Source: Prinia subflava (taxonomy: Eukaryota; Chordata; Aves; Passeriformes; Cisticolidae). Taken from it: a DNA stretch of 64,000 nucleotides. Positions 24,331 through 34,140 of the stretch are shown piece after piece. How positions within the stretch are numbered: the first letter of the stretch is position 1; every line of letters begins with the position of its first letter. The notes beneath the pieces were generated by a model that saw only the letters and a list, made by a program, of their open reading frames with translations, had not been told where the DNA came from and ran no database searches. The stretch covers positions 27,784,922 through 27,848,921 of the forward strand of contig NC_086248.1 in assembly GCF_021018805.1 (NCBI RefSeq), given 5' to 3'. The position numbers and the translations under genes are program-made.

Positions 24331-27300
24331 TGAGAAATGGCTTAGCATATCTGAGTTTACAAAAATGTTCTTGGTGTTATGTCAGAAGTCTTTCTTACAT
24401 AACTGTATATATTTCCACTCAAAATAACCAATAACTTTTGGCAATGCATGTATTTTTTTTCTCTCTAGGAAAAAATGTAATTTTTAATAACCTCTGCTTA
24501 TTTCATTTAAGTAAAAAATAATATTTATTTCTAATATATTATCCTAGGTAACTCCTGCAGTCTCCCCTTTTATGTAATATTGAATGTAAATTTTGGCAGG
24601 GACTTCAACAAAAGCTTCTTTCATAATGTGAATACTGGCAGGAGTTATTCCTTCTTTTTAGTCTAATCTTTTAGAGTCTTCTACTTTTAACTGTGTTATG
24701 AAATTTTAATCAGGCCAATGGGACAGTGCCATATGAACTGACTTTGTAGTTTAGCAAAACTACAGTGCTTTCTACACACATTAAAGACAAGGGGCCAGCA
24801 TCCTCTCCCCTTTATGTGTCATAACTTCCTATAGAGGACTGAAAAAATTCCAGCTATGGTGTTATGAGAGAAATGACTATGCCTTAGCATATTTTGGCTG
24901 AAGTGCTGCTAATGATGTGAATCAAGCAGTGAGAAGAATTGATCATGATAGTTTCACATGTTAAGCAAGTACTTACACAGTGTTGCTGGACGTACAGGTG
25001 GCTGTGATTGCAATAATTCCATCTTTGTTCTGAATTGTGTCTTTGAAGGTGAAACTTTGGAACAGTCAGCCTGATAAGAATTAAAAAAAAAATACAGTGT
25101 CATTAAACACTGATGGGAAACACAGGCAAAGAAGAATGAACTTGATTTCAGAAGATAGATAGCTTTCTAAAGGAGGCATTTTTACTGTCACTGGCCTTTC
25201 ATTAGTCTTACTGCTCTTGAAAGAAAGCCTTTGAGTCACTGAAAAATCATACTTATGTGCCCACTTAGGCAGCAAAATATTTCAGTCTGGGTCAGATGCT
25301 GTAATTGTAAAAGCAGTATGATCTCTGGTTGCACATCATTAGTAAATAGACTGCACAGTAGTAAATTAAATCAGAGTTGGGTGTCTAGACTTATTTGTTT
25401 GTGTGCACATATAGAAGCTACAATGTATATGAGAAGACTAGTGCACTTCTTAATCAGGCTTCTTGATGATAAATAATATCAAAAGACACCCCAAAACATC
25501 TTCAAATCTCACCTCTATAGCATCTCTACAGTGTTTAATAATTCTTGTGAGGCAACAAAAAAGGAGGTGAAAAGAAGTGTTAAAAGCTACAATCTGTTCA
25601 TTAATTAGTGCAAAATATTTTGATTTCCTATTCAAACACATTTTTCAATGTGTTGAAATGTGTCCAGTTTTGAATCTAGGAATCTGGTATTGTAGTTTTA
25701 ATCACTCATTAATGGAGCAGATTATAAGGCCTAGGAAAATGAGTAATAAGGTTAAAAGAAGAAAAAGCAAAAAGTGAAAGTGTTTTGAATGCAGCTCTAT
25801 ACTCTGTTAAAGACACATATTCGTGTTTGAAGCTTTTGAAAATTCACTAACCACAGATTTTGTCCATACTTATGGGAGAGATAAGAAAATAAAAGGAGAG
25901 AGAGAGAAAGACAAAGAAAAAAATATTATCTGATGTGGAACTTTGTCTTAAAAAGACAAAAAAGACTTTGTCTTAAAAAAGAGCTAATTGTTCTCTTATT
26001 TCAAGTTATATATCAGAGTTTGTTAGTTTACATCACTGGAAAGTTTATAAACTAAGTTAATAGTTAATATAAGTAAAGATTTCTTTCTACAAACCAAAAA
26101 GTTCACTTTCAGCAAGAACATACAGTCATTCAATTAATGATTTTTAACAGGTATCTCATTATATATGACAACAAAGTAGCTTCATAAGTATTAAATGTAT
26201 TTTGTTTATTCAATAATCTGTAGCAAATACAACATAGCTGTTGGAAGAGAAGCTATCAAAGGCCTAAAATCAGATGTGATTCATGGTTACAATCACCTGT
26301 TACCTAACGCCCTGGAAGTTCTCATCAGGTACTTCTCATTTTCCTCTTTATGACTTTTTTTTAACAGGTAGTGTACACAAGAATAGGAATCCAGTGCCCT
26401 CCATAGAAACTGGTTCTCAGCAGAACTGAGAAAATTAAAATAGTCTTACTACAATGCTTGATAGTTAGAGATTTAAAACTACTCTTGATTAATTCAGTTC
26501 AACATAGTGTATAGTTTTTTGTGAGTCCAGTGCAGAAAAAGGTACTCCAACTTCTCTTTTACAATTCAAAGTTGCCACACATAGTGTTCTGTCCACAGTA
26601 AACCACCTTTTCTCTGGAGATATTTTTAATTCTTGTTTTGTTTAAGGACTTTATTGAGATCAGTATACATTCACCATCACTGCACTGCTTGTATTTTGTG
26701 GGGTTTTTTTGAGCCAGTTCACGCTGCAAGGGAATGAAAACTATTAATGTGGCTTCAATTTTTTTCCCCAGCAAGAAACCTTACATTTTCAACAGTATTT
26801 TATTTGGTAGCAGAAGATTAAAAAAGTGATGAACAGTAGCTTTTCCATGGCACTCAGTGTCATAGCTGAAATGACTTTGTCAGGCTAGCAGCGTGCATTG
26901 GTAGTATTCTTTTTCATGGGCCATGTTTTGACAGATAATATTCCACAATACAGTAAAAAACTGCAACCCCTGTCAAATTTAGATTTACTTCTTACACTAA
27001 GAACTCATGGTTTTTATACAAGTAGAACACATAGGAATTTCTAGCATCAGGGTTTTTTATGTGTTAGTTTGTCTTTTTATTATGTCTGACACCATGAGAT
27101 GTAATTGCCATTGGTGGCCAGCTACATTCTTAGGAGAGTAAAACTTCAGTGAAATATAAAATATGCAACAAGTTCATAGAAACTTGAAATGAACTTGCCG
27201 ATGTTGGTAAATTATCCCAGAGATAATTTATTTTCTCCAACCAAGTGCAGAATATACCCAATACATCTGCAGAAAACTTTCAGAACAAAGATTTTTTTCT

Positions 27301-28131
27301 TCACTATAACAGACCTTAACTGAAAAAAAAACCCAAAACCACACAATTTAAAACCTTTGAGATGACATGTTAAAGATGATTTCATGACTCAAAAATTGCT
27401 GCATTGTTTGAATAAAATTTAGGTCTATACTTACATGCATATTTCTTTTTTTCTGTGTAATGTACTAACAATTTTAATGTAATTTAGAATTAGGATGTAA
27501 AATTAAGTACAGGTTTGTACTCACTATGTGTATGACCTTTAATTGTAAATATCAGTTTCCTATGAAGGCAGCAAAGTACTTTCAGTCAAAAAAAAAAAAA
27601 AAGTTATTCTGAAGGAAAGCTATTCAAGGAGTAGTCTACAAATTAGAGAAGTGGATAGAAAGAAAAACCACGAAGTTCAAGAAATGACCAGCCTTGCACT
27701 TGGGATACAATAAGGCAGCAAAAGGAGAAAGCAGAAATTGAGAAGAGCAGAAAGAAGCTTTGCAGCAAAGGACTCAGTTTCCTGGTGGACATTCTCTTGA
27801 TCATGATTCACCAGTGCACCCATGCAGAGATGAAGATAAAACATGTGTGGTCTGCATAAATAAAAAATAACCATCATAAAAACAGATAGAATGATGGGGT
27901 TACTCAAATCTGTCCAGTATGTATGAGACCAAATCTACAGTTCTCTGTTTAGTTTGGGGCTTTGAAGTGCCAGAAAGATATTGGAAGACTGGAAAAAGTC
28001 CCAAGGATTCTGCTAAGATGAGTGACAAGCTGGAGCTCAGAAGAACGAGATGAGGAAGTCAGGCTACAGAACAGTTTGGTCAGCCTGAAGAGGGTGATGA
28101 GGAAGGAAGACATTTCCACATTCAGTTTCTT
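24331..28131. other. AT-rich stretch with one candidate exon
   Basis: No transposon is recognised. The only exon-like segment (24977-25070) is listed separately. A direct repeat ACTTTGTCTTAAAAA occurs at 25940-25954 and again at 25965-25979, with the intervening GACAAA able to fold back. Confidence 0.5.
24977..25070 (-). other. Candidate exon, weak
   Basis: On the minus strand, AATTCTTATCAG precedes this 94-base segment and GTAAGTACTT follows it, a strong donor. Two of three frames are open: one (phase 0 in, phase 1 out) reads ADCSKVSPSKTQFRTKMELL and continues to PATL; another reads LTVPKFHLQRHNSEQRW. A third frame opens after a stop and contains FTFKDTIQNKDGIIAITATC. No family is recognised. 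It is not phase-compatible as the direct next exon after 45726-45908 in any open frame that avoids the early stop. If both are real, others must lie between them. Confidence 0.22.
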
Positions 28132-28661
28132 AATCATAGAATCATCGAATAGTCTAGGTTGGAAGGGACCTTAAAGACCATATAGTTCCAAGCCCCTGCT
28201 TTGGGTAGGCACATCTTTAATTAGACCAAGTTGCTCAGAACTCCATCCATGACCATAAACACTTCCAGGGATGGAGCCTCCACAACTCCTCTGGGCAACC
28301 TATTCCAGTATCTCACTGCCTCCACAGTAAAGATTTTTTTGGTAATCTCTAACCTCAACTTTCTCTCAGTTTGAATCCATTCTCCCTAGTACTGTCACTC
28401 CATGCTCTTGTAAAAAGTCACTTTCCCTCTTCTTTGTAGGCCCCCTTCAGGTACTGGAAAGCTGCCGTTGGGGTGACTCCAAAGCCCTCTCTTCTTCAGG
28501 CTGAAAAATCCCAAATCTTCCAGCCTTTCTTCATAGCAGAGGTGCTCCATTCCTCTAATCATCTTTGTGGCCCTCCTCTGGACTCACTTCAACAGGTCTG
28601 TGTCCTTCTCGTATTGGGAACCCCAGAACTGAATGCAGTACTCAAGGTGGGGGCTCACTAG
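28132..28661 (-). mobile_element. CR1 LINE 3' end, 5'-truncated
   Basis: It starts with reverse-complemented CR1 tail octamers (AATCATAG, AATCATCG). It continues through GGTTGGAAGGGACCTTAAAG, the CACAACTCCTCTGGGCAACC block, CAGGTACTGGAAAGCTGC and GGCCCTCCTCTGGACTC to CAGTACTCAAGGTGGGG. Similarity stops near 28661, where the copy is 5'-truncated. It resembles the CR1 at 20171 in the shared region and lacks the SINE found there. No intact ORF2 remains. Confidence 0.92.
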
Positions 28662-28719
28662 AAAATGGCTGGGTGTGGAGAAAACAGATCCAGCCTTTTT
28701 TTAAGGTGGACAGTGTGAG

Positions 28720-28975
28720 GAATAGAGACAGTGGAGAGGAGTTTCAATAAGAAAAAATCTAATTAGAGTTGAAGAAAAACATTTTCTGAAAGGATGTGGG
28801 CAAGCATGAGAGCAGTTTTCAGAAAGAAGCAGTGAATTTTCTGTCTCTAGAGAAGTATGAAACTAAACTGGCCTTGAACAAGATGGTATTACTTCAAATT
28901 TAATCTTGCTTTTTATACAAGACATTGCACTAGGTGACTTCCAACTTCTAACTTGTGTCCTTCTATGAGTCTGCA
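28720..28975 (+). mobile_element. Diverged CR1 remnant, opposite strand
   Basis: On the plus strand the order resembles a CR1 3' end. An AAGAAAAAATCTAATTAGAG block corresponds to the usual AAGAA..TTTAACTAGATAT region. It is followed by AACATTTTCTGAAAGG, then CACTAGGTGACTTCCAACTT and CCTTCTATGAGTCTG, like the normal ending GACTAGATGA...CCTTCCAAC...TCTATGATTCT. It is much more diverged than the minus-strand CR1 immediately to its left, so the two are separate insertions of different age. Confidence 0.5.
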
Positions 28976-31900
28976 ATATCTAGACAGGGCTATCAAGGTT
29001 TGGCAAAAGAAATGGTCTTTGCTGAAACATTTATTCACTGTTATCTTATATAAGCTCTTCTAGTATCTTTAAAATGGAGTTGGAGATCTTTGTACATCTA
29101 TACAAAGATCTATATATCTATAGATACATCTATACAACTAAGTGATGTATTTTATGCACAATATTTATGTACACTGAAGCAATAAGAAATTCAAACCAGA
29201 ATAAATACTTCAATCATAAGTTGGAAAATATTTTCATTTTACCTTTTGATCTGTGCTCAGTGTTCTGTTCAATCCAGACTGTATTCAAGCATCTGACTTC
29301 CATCTCCCTTTAAACACTTACAGAAGAAAAGAAAAATAATCAATTTACAGTAGAGGTTTTACCAGTTAAAGCATCAGTGGTGGTCACAAATATCTGGAGT
29401 TCAGGGCTCCCTAATGCATAAGGCAGTGGGCACTGCTACAGTAAACAGGAATGTTTTGGATTTTTGGTTTGTCACGTACATAACAAAAACATATAGAACT
29501 GCATGTAAAAAAATAACACTATTTTTTTAGTGATACTACTGAAAGTCATCCAGAAAAAGACTTTTGGTTTTGAAATGTTATTCCTGCTTGATTTAAATAT
29601 TTATGATCTGGGGAAGATATGTAGTAGATGAAATTATTTGAAGGCATGTTCTTACACTCAAAGTCATGTTATAGGCCTTAGTCTCATTAATAATGTAGTT
29701 AAATTCTGGGGGTTGTTTTTTAAGTCTTCCTAGTATCTATGCATTTTCTCTGATGTTATGATTATTTTTGCAACATCCCTCTGGGTCTTAGGGTTGATGC
29801 ATCAGCCCTTTTCAAGAGGTGTGGGAGACAAGGGGTTACAGTTACTTGTCAGTATGTGCAGGTGTCTGCCAAGAGGAGTGCGACATTGATGTTTTCTTTC
29901 TCCTCAGGCTTGGGCTCTGGCTGGTGTTATATTTATGGGTTTCCCTGTCACATTCCACTTACTCCTCCTGTGCTGCCAGATGCCACCTGGCAGTGGCCCC
30001 TATCATCCCAAAGGGACTCCTGACACACAAAGAGCTGTGGTTTTTCAGACAGTGACTGCAGTGGAGAGGGGTGTCACCTCTCTGTTAACCTCGGAGCTGA
30101 AGCTGGAACAGGGGAAGCAGAAGTAACTGGCTCTGGTGCAGGGCTTAAAGCAAAGACACGCAGCTCAGTCTGGGCTTTTTTCAGCTTCTGTGCTTGCTGA
30201 GAGGATGTATGAATTTGATATGTGTTGGATACTGTAAGAATCGCGTGCTTGGCTTTAATACCATGTAAAAATATGACCTGAAAGATGAAATAAGGAATTT
30301 CTTATATCAGTAAGCTAGGCAAATTAGCAAGGAGTCTGGAATATAGGATTACAAATACATAGTGTTGTTGACAAGTTTAAGAAATAGTTTGAAATAAACT
30401 ACCAAAGAGAGAAGTACAAAATATTTTGTCTGGACAGGAATACTAATCAGTGTAGATATTCAAAATGATAAATAGTGGGCTAAATCAAATTTCACTGTAG
30501 AATGTGACTAAAGAATTGCAGTATATCACAAAAATGTTATCCCAAAGAATAAAGTGTGAATAGCCTCAGGTGTCTGTCTGTTCTATCTCTGATTCATTAC
30601 AAAGAATATTCTGTGTCCAGTATTCTTGACCAGTGTTTGTCTAGTTTGTTCTCAAGGACTTTGAGGAGTAAGGGCTGCCTAAGGTCTCCAGGGAATCTAC
30701 TCTTATGCTTTGTTCTCCTGCTATTTATGGCAGCTTATTTAATGTTGGAGGGGTTTTTTTACTGCAATAGAATCTCATTTTTTTCCTTTTATACTGTGTA
30801 CATAGAGAACATGGTTTTCTTTTTTTATTTTGCATCCTGTTGTGAATATGTAGACAAAACATACCTTTCCTCCTGAGGCATGATGCCTATAGCTATGAGC
30901 TTTATGGTGAAGGGATTGCTGTGACAGACTGCTAAAGGGTGTTATAGGCTGCTGATAGGGATAATAGGTTATCATGCAGAGGATGACTCTTACTGCTACA
31001 ACCAGCCCTGGGATAGGGGGAGTTATACTGAGGTGCCAGATGGGTCACCCACAGTCTTAGTGATCTCACCCGTTAGTTACAAAGAGATATATTAACTCAA
31101 AAGCCTTTAACTTTACATACAAAGTAGCTGCTTTTCCCTCTTTCTCTCCTCCTCTTCATGAGGGCAGCAACAGGTTATTTGGCTACGGTCTTACCTTGAC
31201 TTCTCCCAAAAATATAATTTTGTCATTTGTAATACTCCATGGAAGAATAGAGGGACCCCTCTTTGGTAAGATTTTCCCCTCCGGCTGCATCGAGTGATAC
31301 TCAGGTGAAATTAAGCTTGATTGATAGTAAAATTAGCCTGACTGAATTATTACATTTATGAATAGCAATTCTGAATTTGTATATGTGTAGTTTCAACAAA
31401 CCATGAATCTATGATTGTAAAAGTTCTTGTTGATCATGTGCAGTCTACAATGCCAAAATGGCTGCAATCTGAACTTAAGCCCAGCTACACCTGATCTCTC
31501 AAGAGTCAGAAACAGTTGATAATACGCCCAGGGAGTTAAAAGAAAAGTGAAGTGTCTTCTGAGACAGGGTCTGGCTTTATCAGTAAGTTGAAAAACAAGC
31601 CTCACAGTCTCAAAGATGGGGAACGATGCATTGCTTTGCTCAGTTTGTTTAGGCCTAGAGTTTTACAGCAGAGCTTGGGTAGGATGTGCTCCTGATTGTG
31701 GACAGACCTCAAAGACATTTGGCAGAGATGAGAAATTAACAAGGCCAGCTCAGCAACTGTGCTGAAATCAGTCCCAGGATTTGCAAGGTAAATGGTACAT
31801 GCCTTTACTGTGGAAAGGTATGATATGTACCTGACTGGAGGTAAACTGGTGTTACAATAAAGTGTTGTCTAATTCTGAGCATAGCCAAAAAACCAAATTG

Positions 31901-32520
31901 TTCTGTCAACTCATCAGATCACAGATGTGATCACTGTACCTCAATAACCTTTAATGTTAAATTAATACCACCATCTTTGAGATTCAACTTGTCTGCATCC
32001 ACGAAATTTCCAGCCACAATTTTATGGCTGGCATGGGCCAGGTACTGTTCCCAATAGACAATTTGGACATAATGTCCTTGGTATGAAACTTTAGGAAGTA
32101 AATGGTGTGGATATTTAAACTGTTTACTTCAGAGTCATGGAATAAGCTCTGGTTCTTGTTTGACTCATTATAATGCAGTTCTGCCTTTTTACCCTGCCCA
32201 CATCTGGGCACCACACTTCAAAACTTATGTTGGATTAGTTAGAGCAGAAAATTGTGTCCTAGAAAATGTGTCCTAAACAAAATCTTGAATGAGCTAGTAT
32301 TGTATGACAGTAAGTAGAAAAGATTTCAGAAGTATACAATAATAGCATTCTATGAAAGATTGTGGTGAAGAAGCAAATAAATAATTACACTCTACACTAT
32401 GAACAAGGTAAGAAATAACAGGCCTTTTTTGCAGGAAAGATTAAGCCTGAGCATAAATAGAGGCTACCTGGCGGGGAGAGAGCTAAGTACCCAAGTGAGT
32501 AACTTAGGCAATCTATGTAA
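28976..32520. other. Intergenic stretch with unclassified GC-richer blocks
   Basis: No gene is recognised. A GC-richer block at 29770-30190 has overlapping 78- and 63-codon plus-strand frames but no familiar residues. 31440-31900 contains a stretch with GTGGACAGACCTCAAAGACA and an ACAATAAAGTG polyadenylation-like signal near 31855, which could be the end of an old plus-strand LTR; I could not define ends. A perfect hairpin at 29084-29111 is listed separately. Confidence 0.4.
29084..29111. repeat. Perfect 11-bp hairpin
   Basis: AGATCTTTGTA (29084-29094) and TACAAAGATCT (29101-29111) are exact complements around the loop CATCTA. More CTATA-type repeats follow to about 29135. No function is evident. 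Confidence 0.85.
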
Positions 32521-32568
32521 ATAGATTTTTAGATATATATTAGAATAGATTTTTAGATATATATTAGA
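32521..32568. repeat. 24-bp perfect tandem duplication
   Basis: The unit beginning ATAGATTTTTAGATATATAT and ending TAGA occurs twice without a mismatch (32521-32544 and 32545-32568). Identity suggests a recent duplication. It lies just left of the 3' end of a CR1. Confidence 0.95.
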
Positions 32569-32720
32569 AAAATTATATTTTTTTTTCAATTTAAGTAGAA
32601 CTAAAATAGAGTAGCCTGTGTTGGAGGAGACTCATTGAGGATCATCAAGTCAAATTTCTGACTGCACATAAGGCAACATAAAAGTTCAGCTATATGCATA
32701 AGAACATTGTCTTAACTTCC

Positions 32721-33051
32721 CGGAGTGGCTTAATAATAGCAAGACAATTTCCCTGGACATGCTTTGTAAAACAAAAGGCTTTAATAATGACAAAACCAAC
32801 AAACATTATAGAACAAAGAAATATAAGTCAAACACAGTGCAGATAACACTCTTTCACTGGCTAAGGCAGTCCAAAAAAGCACCTGAGCTCCCTTGTGCAG
32901 TTTCTTTAGTACTTAATGGTCTAGGTGGACTCTTTGGCACCTTGCCCAATGCAATTGGCAACAGGCTTTGAGGTACATTTCTAAAGCCCAATCAGTGCTC
33001 CTCTGCTGGTATTGGGCCAATTACAATGAGAAGGTTATGGAAAATTCTAGT
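32721..33051. mobile_element. Unclassified insertion with 9-bp direct-repeat flanks
   Basis: TTAACTTCC lies at both edges (32712-32720 and 33052-33060), and the surrounding sequence on both sides is CR1, so about 331 bases were inserted into that element. The insert contains CCAATGCAATTGG, CCCAATCAG and GGGCCAATTA CCAAT-like motifs and GGCTTTAATAATG (reverse-strand ATTAAA), suggestive of an LTR, but its ends are CGGAG...CTAGT, not TG...CA. I see no terminal inverted repeats. The 9-base repeat is longer than usual retroviral duplications of 4 to 6. It may be a shorter duplication extended by chance, or a LINE-mobilised element. The 70-codon plus-strand frame in it has no known motif. Confidence 0.55.
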
Positions 33052-33296
33052 TTAACTTCCTTCTGTTTAGAGGCAAACCAAAACTCTTTTCCTTGTATAG
33101 AATCATTTGCTTAGGTGTGGAAGTGCATTGCAACAGGAGAGGTCATAACCACTTCCCCAGGGAACTTGTTCCAGTGCTTGATCACTTTCTCAGCAAAGAA
33201 CTTTTCCCTAACATCCAGTCTGAACTTCCCCTGGGGCAGCTTTACACGACTTCCATGTGTTGTAGACAAGAAACGAGAGAGAAGAGATGGACACAA

Positions 33297-33406
33297 AATC
33301 TCAGAATATTCCGGGCTGGAAGGGACTCACAAGGGTCATTGAGTTGAACTCTTAAGTAAATGGCCCATAGAGGCTTCAAACTCACAAATTTGGCATTATT
33401 AACACC
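33297..33406 (-). mobile_element. tRNA-Ile-derived SINE fragment nested in CR1
   Basis: It has the same order as the SINE at 20599, read on the minus strand: a tRNA-like part (GGTGTTAATAATGCCAAATT, then GAGTTTGAAGCC as a degraded B box, then GGGCCATT), followed by the TTAAGAGTT...CTCAATGACCC junction and a CR1-type tail ending CTGAGATT. The 5' end with the A box is missing; the host CR1 resumes right after AACACC. It is therefore 5'-truncated. Again the host is a CR1 3' region. Confidence 0.78.
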
Positions 33407-33573
33407 CCCTCTTCTGTCCTGTCTTATAAGAAAGCTGTAGACAGCAATGAGGTAACTCCCCAGAAACTGAACAAAGAATATTCTTAGACACTTCTTGTAA
33501 GTCGTGCCTCTAGTACTTTCACTGTCTGTGTTGTCCTCTTGACAGTTTCTTTTTTCTTCTGCCAAGGTAAGGA

Positions 33574-34140
33574 TGAATAACGGGAAACACCAAGTTCAAG
33601 TTTGGACTTGGAATGTTTATTATCTCTTATCTGTTTATGTATTTACAGACTCATGAGCTGTGAGCTCAATCTAGCAAACTAGAAAATGAAGGAAAAATGG
33701 AGTGCTTCTAACTCCTTCCAAGGTTATTTAAGCACCAAATACCCAATAACAAGATGACACTTATATTATTTATGGTTTTGACCCAATATTGACCACCCAA
33801 GGCCTGCAATGCAGGCCTTCCTCACCCAGTTACAGAAAACCACCCAAACCCATGAATAAGGACTTAGACAACACCCAAAATCCTCTATCTTGACTCACAC
33901 ACATTACTATATACTAAAATCCTAAAATCCAAGTTTTTAGAATTCCGAGAGTCCTTCTTTGGACACATCCTAATATTTTTATGTTCTTATATTGTGTAGC
34001 TCAAATTCTTTACATTACTTGAGTCTAGTCACTCACTACCAAGTCTAGAGAGGTGGTCACTTCCTTTGACCAGTCTTCTATGCTGTGCTAGTGGTCACAA
34101 TACCAAGAACACTGTCAGTACTTTTAGCTGCTAAGGCACA
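33574..34140 (-). mobile_element. Probable LTR, minus strand
   Basis: On the minus strand, a GGTGCTTAAATAACC TATA-like box (near 33722-33736) is followed by a GAGATAATAAACATTCC polyadenylation signal (near 33609-33625), as in an LTR. A GGCCTGCATTGCAGGCCT palindrome lies near 33800-33818. The AAAATCCTAAAATCCAAGTT segment near 33917-33936 is familiar from songbird LTRs. The left end can be placed at TGAATAACGGG. The right end is a guess. No genes are attached. Confidence 0.5.

Larger units (their letters stand above)
32605..33558 (-). mobile_element. CR1 LINE fragment split by two insertions
   Basis: Three blocks run in CR1 order on the minus strand. Block 32605-32720 is the 3' terminus (GAGGATCATCAAGTCAAATT, then AAAAGTTCAGC, then ATAAGAACATTGTC). 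Block 33061-33296 includes CCACTTCCCCAGGGAACTTG and, in a minus-strand frame, the ORF2 C-terminal signature FRLDVREKFFAEKVIKHWNK. Block 33407-33558 includes AAGAAAGCTGTAGACAGCAA and TGTAAGTCGTGCCTC. Blocks one and two are separated by an insertion with a 9-bp direct repeat, and blocks two and three by a SINE. A short extra piece near 33085-33120 looks like another CR1 tail. No intact coding remains. Confidence 0.78.
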
